NCBI GenBank assembly: GCA_003645215.1
Contig: QNEM01000122.1
Location: 1-6,477 of the forward strand
Direction: 5' to 3'
Source of the DNA: Gammaproteobacteria bacterium
Lineage (GTDB): Bacteria; Pseudomonadota; Gammaproteobacteria; Eutrophobiales; Eutrophobiaceae
Length of the DNA stretch: 6,477 nucleotides
In this document: piece by piece, positions 1 to 6,423 of the stretch
Position numbering within the stretch: position 1 is the stretch's first letter
Layout: each line of letters opens with the position of its first letter
Notes under the pieces: model-generated
Seen by the model: only the letters and a program-made list of their open reading frames with translations
The model's database searches: none
What the model was told of the DNA's origin: nothing
Position numbers and translations under genes: made by a program

Positions 1-419
1 CTTCTGCATCAAATGATGATAAAAACTCACAAACATCATCCGCAGATAACAGCGAAAGTACTGTTGCGAGGAAACCCGGTGCTGATACAGAGATTCGAGA
101 TCGAGCACCTGAGCAGGTAGAGCCAGCAACCCAAATTATCGCACCGCATCCAGATAATGTGCAAGAAGCGCCTGCCACAAAGGCAAGCAATGCACAGCCA
201 CCAAAAGAAACAGCAGGCGACAAGACCCACATTAATCTAAGTGTCAGTGCTACGGATGATGAGAGAACATTTCTTGATATCGGCGCTTCAGAAAGGGTCA
301 AATCTGATAAAAACAAGACCGAATCAAATGATGGAAATGTTTCGGACAACAAAACTGTTGGGGCAAGTGCCAGAGAGCAGCAGTCAATGCAGGCTGAAAC
401 GGAAGAAAGCAAAAGCTAG
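1..419 (+). CDS. Hypothetical protein, C-terminal part (5' end outside window)
   Basis: One plus-strand frame stays open from base 3 to a TAG stop at 417-419, giving 138 residues with no upstream stop, so this is most likely the 3' end of a longer gene. The visible part is very hydrophilic, rich in Ala, Ser, Thr, Asp, Glu, Lys, Asn and Gln. It has no Cys, Trp or Tyr and a single Phe. Such composition suggests a disordered tail or linker rather than a folded domain. A GTG at 159 could serve as an internal start, but nothing resembling a ribosome binding site precedes it and the frame continues upstream. The gene converges on prfC with 28 bases between the stops. No family is recognised and no function is proposed; the identifying domain, if any, lies upstream of the window. 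The long open frame in a biased composition supports coding but does not prove it. Confidence 0.65.
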   Translation, partial: SASNDDKNSQTSSADNSESTVARKPGADTEIRDRAPEQVEPATQIIAPHPDNVQEAPATKASNAQPPKETAGDKTHINLSVSATDDERTFLDIGASERVKSDKNKTESNDGNVSDNKTVGASAREQQSMQAETEESKS

Positions 420-447
420 AAACAGGTCTTGCCGGTACTAAGTACTA

Positions 448-2031
448 CTAGCCGACGGCATGCTCGCAGGTTGACTTGAATTCGATTTCTGGCCAACGTT
501 CTATGGCAAGATTCAGATTAACCATGGATGGTGCAATATAAGTTAGCCGGTTGCCACCATCCATGGCCAGATTTGATGAAGCTTTTGTTCTGAATTTTTG
601 TAAAACTTTTTCATCGTCACAGAATACCCATCTGGCAGTGGCCACAGGGACATTGTCGTAAACACATTCGACACCATATTCCTGTTTCAGGCGTGCAGCG
701 ACCACATCAAATTGTAATACGCCTATAGCGCCAACAATAAGATCATTATTATCCAATGGCCTGAATACCTGCGTTGCACCTTCTTCTCCCAGCTGAATCA
801 AACCCTTAAGTAGTGCCTTGGCTTTAAGTGGATCTTTAAGTTGTACTCGCCGAAATAATTCAGGTGCAAAAAACGGGATGCCCTTGAATGATAAAGATTC
901 ACCTTGAGTAAAGGTATCACCTATTTGAATTGTGCCATGATTATGCAAACCAATAATATCACCGGCCCATGCCTCTTCAGCTTGTTCTCTGCTTCCGGCC
1001 ATAAACGTCAGGGCATTTGATACCTGTATGTCCCGTTCTATCCTGACATGTCTCATCTTCATGCCTTTTTCGTATTGTCCTGAGCAAATCCTCAAAAATG
1101 CGATCCTGTCCCGATGTGCTGGATCCATATTTGCCTGTATCTTGAAAACAAAGCCGCTGAGTTTATCTTCATCAGGCTTTACTTCTCTTTGCACTGCTGT
1201 CCTTGCCTGGGGTGCTGGGGCATACTTTATCAAGCAATCAAGAAACTCGGAAATACCAAAATTATTTAACGCTGAGCCAAAAAAAACGGGGGTTTGTTTC
1301 CCCTGTAAAAAATCTTCAAGATTAAATTCTTCACAGGCGCCACGAACCAGCTCAACCTCTTCCGTAAATTCATCGAGTGTTGAAGATAAGAGCGTATGAC
1401 TTTCTTCTGAATCAAGACCATTGATAATCCGGCCATGTATGCTTTTATCTGCCTTGCTGTACATTCGAATATAGTCATCATCCAGATGATAGAGTCCTTT
1501 TATACGACTGCCCATGCCTACTGGCCATGTCACTGGTGCGCATCTTATTCCGAGTTCACTTTCTATCTCATCCAGTAATGAGATCGGGTCCTTGCCTTCT
1601 CTATCCAGTTTATTAATAAATGTGATTATAGGTGTGTTACGCAGACGACAGACATCCATTAATTTTCGCGTACGCTGTTCAACGCCTTTGCTAACATCAA
1701 TCACCATTAAAGCAGAATCGACTGCTGTTAATGTTCTATAAGTATCTTCAGAGAAATCGGCATGCCCTGGCGTATCAAGCAAATTTACAACATGTTCATT
1801 ATATTCAAACTGCATGACAGAACTGGTGATAGAGATGCCTCTTTCCTTTTCCATTTCCATCCAGTCAGAGGTTGCATGTCTGTCTGATTTTCTGGCCTTT
1901 ACCGTGCCCGCTGTTTGTATCGCACCACCAAATAATAATATTTGCTCAGTGACCGTTGTCTTACCGGCATCCGGGTGAGAAATAATGGCGAACGTACGAC
2001 GTCTGGAAACTTCAGAATTTAAATTGCCCAT
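448..2031 (-). CDS. prfC: Peptide chain release factor 3 (RF3), translational GTPase
   Basis: RF3 is a cytoplasmic GTPase that speeds removal of RF1 or RF2 from the ribosome after peptide release. The 527-residue product is close to the 529 of E. coli RF3 and matches it along its whole length. Visible GTPase motifs are the P-loop SHPDAGKTT at 18-26, the switch I region around RGISIT at 64-69, DTPGH at 86-90 and NKLD at 140-143. RF3-typical stretches follow, including FKIQANMDP and HNHGTIQIGDTFTQGE in domain II and GVLQFDVV in the C-terminal domain; these, plus SDWMEMEK near residue 55, separate it from EF-G. The ATG lies 7 bases after the pdxJ TAA, with no clear Shine-Dalgarno sequence in front, so translation probably depends on coupling to pdxJ. 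The start fits the family because the conserved RRTFAIISHPD begins at residue 11, much as in E. coli. The gene is intact. Confidence 0.98.
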   Translation of the reverse strand: MGNLNSEVSRRRTFAIISHPDAGKTTVTEQILLFGGAIQTAGTVKARKSDRHATSDWMEMEKERGISITSSVMQFEYNEHVVNLLDTPGHADFSEDTYRTLTAVDSALMVIDVSKGVEQRTRKLMDVCRLRNTPIITFINKLDREGKDPISLLDEIESELGIRCAPVTWPVGMGSRIKGLYHLDDDYIRMYSKADKSIHGRIINGLDSEESHTLLSSTLDEFTEEVELVRGACEEFNLEDFLQGKQTPVFFGSALNNFGISEFLDCLIKYAPAPQARTAVQREVKPDEDKLSGFVFKIQANMDPAHRDRIAFLRICSGQYEKGMKMRHVRIERDIQVSNALTFMAGSREQAEEAWAGDIIGLHNHGTIQIGDTFTQGESLSFKGIPFFAPELFRRVQLKDPLKAKALLKGLIQLGEEGATQVFRPLDNNDLIVGAIGVLQFDVVAARLKQEYGVECVYDNVPVATARWVFCDDEKVLQKFRTKASSNLAMDGGNRLTYIAPSMVNLNLAIERWPEIEFKSTCEHAVG

Positions 2032-2038
2032 AATATTT

Positions 2039-2761
2039 TTATGCGCTTGCTTTCTGAATGATAGTTTTTATTTCCCTGATAGCTTCATCCAGACCAGTAA
2101 ACACTGCCCTGGCAATAATACCGTGACCTATATTTAACTCTTCGATGTCTGGAATTTGGGCAATCTGTCCTACATTTTGGTAATTCAGGCCATGTCCTGC
2201 ATTTACTTTCAGTCCCAGGGATTTTGCCAATTCTACGCCCGATATAATCTTTGCCAATTCAGCTTCTGTGTCATTACCAAAGGCGGCATCCGCAAAATGA
2301 CCGGTATGAATCTCAATGACTTCTGCGCCAGAATCTCTGGATGCAGTAATTTGTCTATCATCGGCATCGATAAATAACGATACGCGTATCCCGGCTTGTT
2401 TCAGTCTTGTACAGGCTTCAGTCACTCTGTCCATTTGCCCGGCCACATCCAAACCACCTTCCGTGGTCAACTCTTCTCTACTTTCAGGAACCAGGCAACA
2501 AAACTCAGGTTTAACTTGCTCGGCAAAGGCCAGCATCTTCTCGGTGACCGCCATTTCCAGGTTCATTGGCGTCAACATGGTCTGACGCAGCAGATCGATA
2601 TCTCGTTCCTGGATATGCCTTCTATCTTCCCGGAGATGTACCGTAATTGAATCTGCGCCAGCCTGCTCCGCAATTTGAGCGGCGAATACAGGATCGGGAT
2701 AGCGAGTTAATCTCGACTGTCTGAGCGTAGCAATATGATCAATATTTACACCTAATAACAT
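2039..2761 (-). CDS. pdxJ: Pyridoxine 5'-phosphate synthase
   Basis: PdxJ condenses 1-deoxy-D-xylulose 5-phosphate with 1-amino-3-oxo-4-(phosphohydroxy)propan-2-one to form pyridoxine 5'-phosphate. This is the ring-closing step of the DXP-dependent vitamin B6 pathway. The product has 240 residues (E. coli 243) and reads as a complete TIM barrel. Diagnostic stretches are GVNIDHIATLR at 4-14, VHLREDRRHI at 41-50, MNLEMAVTE from 66, TTEGGLDVAGQ, SLFIDAD, IEIHTG, VNAGHGL and ELNIGH. The catalytic residues of the E. coli enzyme (His45, Glu72, His193) correspond to His42, Glu69 and the His of NAGHG near 190, all present. The ATG start gives the expected N-terminus, three residues shorter than in E. 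coli; only a weak AGG lies about 9 bases upstream. A 128-base gap separates it from recO, while prfC follows after 7 bases, so pdxJ and prfC probably share a transcript. Confidence 0.98.
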   Translation of the reverse strand: MLLGVNIDHIATLRQSRLTRYPDPVFAAQIAEQAGADSITVHLREDRRHIQERDIDLLRQTMLTPMNLEMAVTEKMLAFAEQVKPEFCCLVPESREELTTEGGLDVAGQMDRVTEACTRLKQAGIRVSLFIDADDRQITASRDSGAEVIEIHTGHFADAAFGNDTEAELAKIISGVELAKSLGLKVNAGHGLNYQNVGQIAQIPDIEELNIGHGIIARAVFTGLDEAIREIKTIIQKASA

Positions 2762-2803
2762 GTTTTTCGCCTGTCTTTATCTATCTGTCTTGTGTTGAAA
2801 GCG

Positions 2804-2821
2804 GCGCATTTTAGCGCATTT
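2804..2821. repeat. Short direct repeat, GCGCATTT twice, 10-base period
   Basis: The octamer GCGCATTT occurs at 2804-2811 and again at 2814-2821, so the copies start exactly 10 bases apart, about one helical turn. Read on the minus strand, the intervening bases form TAAAAT (2808-2813), flanked on both sides by GCGC. It lies 43-60 bases upstream of the pdxJ start. The repeat is plain in the sequence; a role as an operator or as part of a promoter is a guess, since repeats this short can arise by chance. Confidence 0.3.
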
Positions 2822-2855
2822 ACGAAAGGAGTTAGAGTAGAAAAAGGATATTTGT

Positions 2856-2884
2856 ATTTTGTTGCCATGAAATATGGCGTTCAA
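2856..2884 (-). promoter_or_regulatory. Candidate weak sigma70 promoter for pdxJ-prfC
   Basis: On the minus strand a TTGAAC box at 2879-2884 matches the -35 consensus at four of six bases. It is followed after 17 bases by CAAAAT at 2856-2861, which matches the -10 consensus at four of six. The spacer contains the GCCAT/ATGGC hairpin. A start near 2850 would leave a leader of about 90 bases before pdxJ. A rival -10 box, TAAAAT at 2808-2813, lacks a good -35 partner. Both are weak; they are noted because the gap before pdxJ is the one place in the cluster where a new promoter would fit. Confidence 0.22.
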
Positions 2885-2889
2885 ACGGA

Positions 2890-3600
2890 TCAATTTGCCA
2901 TATAAGCCTTATACAAGGCCCTACTGGCCAGGGGTTTAGTCCCCAGGTGACTCTGTAATATGAAACGCATCAGTCTCTTTGATTCTTCCAGTTCCGTTTT
3001 GTTTTGCAAACACCCCTGCTCCAATGCCAATAAACTATTCCCTGTGATCTCAATATAGTCACCCGTCGAAGGTGTCTCCCTCATTGGCCCTGAGTCGATA
3101 AGATAATGATATTTTTTTTCAGCATCTATTGCCAGACCATCATCAACATCATGATCCAGCACCAGGCCGTAGCCTAGTGATTCGAGCAGGCCTTTTTCAA
3201 AGACCCTGAGAATTGCATCAACAGGCTTTGCAGCAGAGAGATCGAATATGGCTTTATTATAATAATCAAATAATTCTGGATGTGGTTCATGTTGATGCAA
3301 TAATCGAACTAACAGTTCATTGATATAGAATCCTGCAATCGTTCTTGCATCCGATAATTCATATGCTTCGATATCTGCCTCAACATCGACCAGGGTCATT
3401 AGCTCGCTTTTACCTCGCCAGGCCATCAACAATCGTTGGTAAGGTTGCAAGAGTCCGGAAAAGGGAGATTTTTCCCGTTTCGCACCCTTTGCTATCAGGT
3501 GCAATCTGCCGTGTTCCCTGGAAAAAATATCCAGTATCAAACTGGATTCAAGATAAGACCTGGAATGCAGAATAAAACAGGGTGTTAATTCCACATTCAT
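2890..3600 (-). CDS. recO: DNA repair protein RecO
   Basis: RecO works with RecR to load RecA onto single-stranded DNA coated by SSB, and it anneals complementary strands, in the RecF recombination pathway. The 236-residue product is near the E. coli length of 242. The N-terminal part (about 1-80) fits the OB-fold: ILHSRSYLESSLILDIFS at 10-27, then HGRLHLIAKGAKR and LLQPY at 50-54, followed by a hydrophobic strand and the SELMTLVDVEA stretch. The remainder is mainly helical, with INELLVRLL and LRVFEKGLLESLGYG as typical segments. Only two Cys are present, so the four-Cys zinc site of Deinococcus and Thermus RecO is absent, as in E. coli. The ATG follows the era stop by 9 bases and has no recognisable Shine-Dalgarno sequence, suggesting reinitiation after era. 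The TGA stop is followed by the 128-base gap before pdxJ. Confidence 0.96.
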   Translation of the reverse strand: MNVELTPCFILHSRSYLESSLILDIFSREHGRLHLIAKGAKREKSPFSGLLQPYQRLLMAWRGKSELMTLVDVEADIEAYELSDARTIAGFYINELLVRLLHQHEPHPELFDYYNKAIFDLSAAKPVDAILRVFEKGLLESLGYGLVLDHDVDDGLAIDAEKKYHYLIDSGPMRETPSTGDYIEITGNSLLALEQGCLQNKTELEESKRLMRFILQSHLGTKPLASRALYKAYMAN

Positions 3601-3609
3601 GTATACAGT

Positions 3610-4521
3610 CTAGGAATCGAAGCCCAGTTGTTTTATAGCCAGCTCATTATCCATCCATTTGTCCTTGACCTTGACCCAGGTCCTTAAAAAAACCTTATTT
3701 TCAAACATCCGTTCCATATCTTTACGCGCCTGTTCACCAACAGCTTTCAAACCGGCACCCTTTTTACCAATTACTATGGTCTTTTGACCTTTGCTTGAAA
3801 CCCAGATAATTGCATCTATATGAATAATATTTTCCTTCTCAACAAACGAATCAATGGTAACAGTCGTGGTATAAGGTAACTCTTCACCCAGTCTTTTAAT
3901 CAATTTCTCGCGAATAAATTCTGCAGCAAAATATCGTTGAGATTTATCTGTTACCTGATCGTCTGGATATTGAAATTTACCTGTCGGTAATAATGCCTTT
4001 ATAGATTTTTCCAATGGCCTCAAGCTTTTTATAGATAATGCAGAGACAGGAATAATCTCCTTAAAACTCATTTTTGCCGAGATGTCCTTCAGGAAAGGTA
4101 ATAACAATTTCTTGTCTTTAACTTTATCCATTTTGTTAACTGCCAGAATAATTGGAGCAGTTTTATCCTTGAGCAAGTTTAATATATGGTCATCAAGTGC
4201 AGTCCATTTCAATGCTTCAACCATAAAAACCAACACGTCGATACCCGATAACGCATTTGTTGCTTCCTTGTTCATATACCTGTTCATGGCATTAATCGGG
4301 GCATCTTGCATGCCCGGTGTATCGATATAGATAATCTGGTAATTTTTATCTGTATTTACACCAATCGTATGGCGTCTTGTGGTTTGAGGTTTTCTTGAAG
4401 TAATACTCAGCTTTTGCCCAATCAAATTATTCAGCAATGTCGATTTACCAACATTTGGGCGACCAAGAATAGTGACATAGCCACAATAATTTCGATTATT
4501 TTTTGAAGTATTTCCCGGCAA
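3610..4521 (-). CDS. era: GTPase Era, 16S rRNA-binding ribosome assembly factor
   Basis: Era is an essential GTPase that binds the 3' end of 16S rRNA and helps mature the 30S subunit. Numbered from the longest possible start (TTG at 4560, 316 residues), the motifs are GRPNVGKS at 33-40, the effector region SRKPQTTRR at 55-63, DTPG at 80-83 and NKMD at 142-145. A C-terminal KH domain follows, with its GKKG loop at 265-268 and the ARKDMERMF helix. No ATG or GTG lies before the conserved YCGYVTILGRPNVG. I chose the TTG at 4519-4521, which gives 303 residues against 301 in E. coli and a natural N-terminus. It begins four bases after the rnc TAA, consistent with translational coupling. The TTG at 4560 would overlap rnc by 35 bases and add 13 residues. 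Neither start has a clear ribosome binding site, so the gene is certain but its start is not. Confidence 0.95.
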   Translation of the reverse strand: MPGNTSKNNRNYCGYVTILGRPNVGKSTLLNNLIGQKLSITSRKPQTTRRHTIGVNTDKNYQIIYIDTPGMQDAPINAMNRYMNKEATNALSGIDVLVFMVEALKWTALDDHILNLLKDKTAPIILAVNKMDKVKDKKLLLPFLKDISAKMSFKEIIPVSALSIKSLRPLEKSIKALLPTGKFQYPDDQVTDKSQRYFAAEFIREKLIKRLGEELPYTTTVTIDSFVEKENIIHIDAIIWVSSKGQKTIVIGKKGAGLKAVGEQARKDMERMFENKVFLRTWVKVKDKWMDNELAIKQLGFDS

Positions 4522-4525
4522 GGTC

Positions 4526-5218
4526 TTATTGAATCTTGTTATGTTTTTTTTCCAGTTCAAGCAAGGCTTTTTCGGCAGCCAATTGCTCAGCCAGACGTTT
4601 GCTACGACCTTCGGCCTGAACCGAAATATCCGGTTCTATAATCGTACATTCAACATTAAAAAGCCGATCATGTGCATCGCCTCTTTCTGATAATACGCTG
4701 TAGACAGGTAAGTCCAGTCTTCGTGACTGTAATAATTCTTGCAAGGCAGTCTTGGGATCTTTACTGAGTGTATCCGGGCTCGCTTCTGAAAGTAATTTCT
4801 GGTAAAGAGAAATAACACATTTTCGACAAACTTCCATATCGGCATCGAGGTATATCGCACCAATGATCGCTTCAAACGTATTCGCAAGAATTGAATCACG
4901 GCGCCAGCCACCACTTTTCCTTTCCCCGGGCCCCAACTTTATGTAATCGCCCAGACCCAAATCCCGCCCCAATCTTGCCAATGTCTCACCCTTGACCAGG
5001 GACGCCCTGAGACGGGTAAGTTCACCTTCTGTTGCCTGGGGAAATTTCTCGAATATCGAATCGGTGATAATGAAACCCAGTGCTGCATCACCAAGATATT
5101 CAAGTCGCTCATTATTGCCATGGCCCATACTACGATGAGTCAATGCAGTTTCTAGTAGTGCCTTATCCTTAAATTTGTAAGCAATTGTTTTTTCTAGATT
5201 AGATAGCTGCTCATTCAT
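4526..5218 (-). CDS. rnc: Ribonuclease III
   Basis: RNase III cleaves double-stranded RNA and processes the 30S rRNA precursor and selected mRNAs. The 230-residue product (E. coli 226) has a catalytic domain at about 5-148 with the signature NERLEYLGDAALG at 36-48. A double-stranded-RNA-binding domain spans about 154-224, starting at DPKTALQELLQ and ending in the Ala-rich LAEQLAAEKALLELE helix. By comparison with E. coli, the acidic residues Glu37, Glu40, Asp44, Glu64 and Glu116 are present. The position of E. coli Asp114 is Asn113 here (ILANTFEA, codon AAT). The ATG overlaps the DUF4845 TGA in an ATGA junction, implying coupled translation; a purine-rich GGTGGA lies about 11 bases upstream. 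The last codons contain eight consecutive A. In E. coli rnc limits expression of its own operon by cutting the leader; the equivalent leader here is outside the window. Confidence 0.98.
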   Translation of the reverse strand: MNEQLSNLEKTIAYKFKDKALLETALTHRSMGHGNNERLEYLGDAALGFIITDSIFEKFPQATEGELTRLRASLVKGETLARLGRDLGLGDYIKLGPGERKSGGWRRDSILANTFEAIIGAIYLDADMEVCRKCVISLYQKLLSEASPDTLSKDPKTALQELLQSRRLDLPVYSVLSERGDAHDRLFNVECTIIEPDISVQAEGRSKRLAEQLAAEKALLELEKKHNKIQ

Positions 5219-5619
5219 TCATCTTTTGATCCACCCAACTGAACCTTATGATCAAAAACGAGCAGTAAATTGAGATCCTTAGCAAGATTATTTCTGGCTT
5301 CAAAGGCAACGCGCAGATATCTTTTCTTCGTCTTTTTATCCGTTATCACTGTAGCCAGTTTTTTAACTGATTGATCAGTAAAACGTGTTGTGTTGGCAAT
5401 TTCCATATTTCTCAGAAAGAATTTACGGATATCTCTTACAGACATTTTATCGGCATTTGGCCTGGCCGCAATAGCATCCATGTTTGAGATAACTGTTAAT
5501 TTTTCGTTATACAGCGGAAAAGCCCTGAGTCCAAACAGGAGGAAACATACCATCACAGCCAATATTGCAGTCCATCCCTGAAAACCAATCCCATATTGTT
5601 TATTTTTCATGTGTTGCAT
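5215..5619 (-). CDS. DUF4845 family membrane protein
   Basis: This 134-residue protein has a short basic N-terminus (KNK), one hydrophobic membrane segment at about 14-33 (GWTAILAVMVCFLLFGLRAF) and a soluble remainder that should lie outside the inner membrane. Its size, single N-terminal anchor and position between lepB and rnc match the DUF4845 proteins found at this locus in many beta- and gammaproteobacteria. The function of the family is unknown to me. The ATG at 5619 is preferred over the one at 5610 because AAGGGG stands 6 bases before it. The start lies 3 bases after the lepB stop, and the TGA stop overlaps the rnc ATG. The family call rests on context and general pattern rather than on a catalytic motif. 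Confidence 0.85.
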   Translation of the reverse strand: MQHMKNKQYGIGFQGWTAILAVMVCFLLFGLRAFPLYNEKLTVISNMDAIAARPNADKMSVRDIRKFFLRNMEIANTTRFTDQSVKKLATVITDKKTKKRYLRVAFEARNNLAKDLNLLLVFDHKVQLGGSKDE

Positions 5620-5622
5620 TAT

Positions 5623-6423
5623 TTACCCCTTATGATTCGTATTATTGATCATCGTACCAATTCTTTCCCAGTCAACGCCACCATTTTTGCTATCCCAGTT
5701 CATCCAGATCATGAATGCCCGACCCACCAGGTTTTCGTCTGGCACATAACCCCAGTAGCGACTGTCCTTGCTATTGTCACGGTTATCACCTAAAACCAGA
5801 TAGTGCCCTTTTGGGACAATACCTTCAACTTCTTGTGATGGTCTGGAGGGCATACGTAATATTTCATGTTCTGCATTTTCCAGTAATTCTCTACTCAATG
5901 TTGCTCCATCCATCATTTTACCTGAACCCACGGCGTGATAAGCACCGATTGTCAGTTGTTTGACACGTTTACCATTAATAGACAGGATCTTGTCTCTATA
6001 CATAAATTTATCGCCAGGCAATCCCACTACCCGCTTGATAAAAGGAATACTGGGATCCACTGGATAACGGAAAACAGCAATATCTCCACGAGCTGGGGTC
6101 TTATTATCGATTATTTTCGTGTTCAGCACGGGTAAACGGATACCGTAGTCATACTTATTAACCAGTATGAAATCACCAATCAACAAAGTTGGCATCATAG
6201 ATGCCGAAGGAATTTTGAAAGGTTCTACGATAAATGAACGTAATATCAGGACGATAAAAAATATCGGAAAAAATGATCTGGCAAAATCAACAATAGCAGG
6301 TAAAACCAGTTCACCATTTTCATCTCTGTTCTTTTTATCAACAAAAAACAGAACACCAAACAACCAAATAATGCCACTGATAGATGTCAGTATTACCAGT
6401 ACCGCTGAAAAATCTACATTCAC
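5623..6423 (-). CDS. lepB: Signal peptidase I
   Basis: LepB is the inner-membrane protease that removes signal peptides from exported proteins, using a Ser-Lys dyad facing the periplasm. The 266-residue product has two membrane segments, about 8-28 and 50-66, joined by a charged loop. Conserved boxes follow: IPSASMMPTL at 71-80 with the nucleophile Ser75, then IGDFILVNKYDYGIRLP, then RGDIAVFRYP leading to FIKRVVGLPGD with the general-base Lys130, and GDNRDNSKDSRYWG at 212-225. It is shorter than E. coli LepB (324 residues), as many gammaproteobacterial forms are, because the periplasmic insert is smaller. Translation starts at GTG, which overlaps the lepA TGA in a GTGA junction; GGGGA lies 7 bases upstream. 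The only nearby ATG codons are in other frames. Placement after lepA is the standard arrangement. Confidence 0.98.
   Translation of the reverse strand: MNVDFSAVLVILTSISGIIWLFGVLFFVDKKNRDENGELVLPAIVDFARSFFPIFFIVLILRSFIVEPFKIPSASMMPTLLIGDFILVNKYDYGIRLPVLNTKIIDNKTPARGDIAVFRYPVDPSIPFIKRVVGLPGDKFMYRDKILSINGKRVKQLTIGAYHAVGSGKMMDGATLSRELLENAEHEILRMPSRPSQEVEGIVPKGHYLVLGDNRDNSKDSRYWGYVPDENLVGRAFMIWMNWDSKNGGVDWERIGTMINNTNHKG
5626..5631 (-). promoter_or_regulatory. Ribosome binding site deciding the DUF4845 start
   Basis: The minus strand reads AAGGGG 6 bases before the ATG at 5619. It is formed by codons of the last residues of lepB, directly before its TAA. It is one of the clearest Shine-Dalgarno matches in the window and favours the ATG at 5619 over the second ATG at 5610. 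Confidence 0.7.

Larger units (their letters stand above)
2762..2889. other. recO-pdxJ intergenic region
   Basis: This 128-base gap is the only sizeable non-coding stretch in the window. On the minus strand it holds weak sigma70-like boxes, a small hairpin (GCCAT at 2864-2868 pairing with ATGGC at 2874-2878) and a direct repeat of GCGCATTT. No open frame of note and no T-tailed terminator is visible. It probably carries the 5' untranslated leader of pdxJ, and possibly a promoter that lets pdxJ-prfC be transcribed apart from the upstream operon. Confidence 0.6.

Noticed and set aside
36..230. Minus-strand open frame coding for a Cys- and Trp-rich hydrophobic peptide.
   Set aside because: It is the antisense reading of the Ala/Ser/Thr-rich plus-strand frame, which produces such composition automatically. 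It has no sign of a ribosome binding site or known family.
431..459. Nested palindromes (GTACT-A-AGTAC, and GCCG with CGGC) between the convergent stops as a bidirectional terminator.
   Set aside because: The inner palindrome has a one-base loop, the outer arms are 4 bases with poor internal pairing, and no T-tract follows in either direction.
1028..1399. Plus-strand open frame of 123 codons inside prfC.
   Set aside because: It lies antisense to the strongly conserved RF3 coding sequence, and its product has no recognisable domain.
2864..2878. Hairpin GCCAT/ATGGC downstream of recO as an intrinsic terminator.
   Set aside because: The stem is only 5 base pairs and no T-run follows on the minus strand (AACAAAAT follows), so it does not fit a rho-independent terminator.
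2890..3600. Zinc-finger type RecO.
   Set aside because: Only two Cys occur in the whole protein, so a four-Cys zinc site cannot form. This matches the E. coli-like form and is not unusual.
4545..4552. Run of eight A near the rnc 3' end, which could act as a slippery site joining rnc to era.
   Set aside because: A -1 shift on the in-phase A_AAA_AAA would enter the third frame, not era, which lies +1 relative to rnc. Only loss of a base would fuse them. No stimulatory structure was seen, and both genes end or begin normally.
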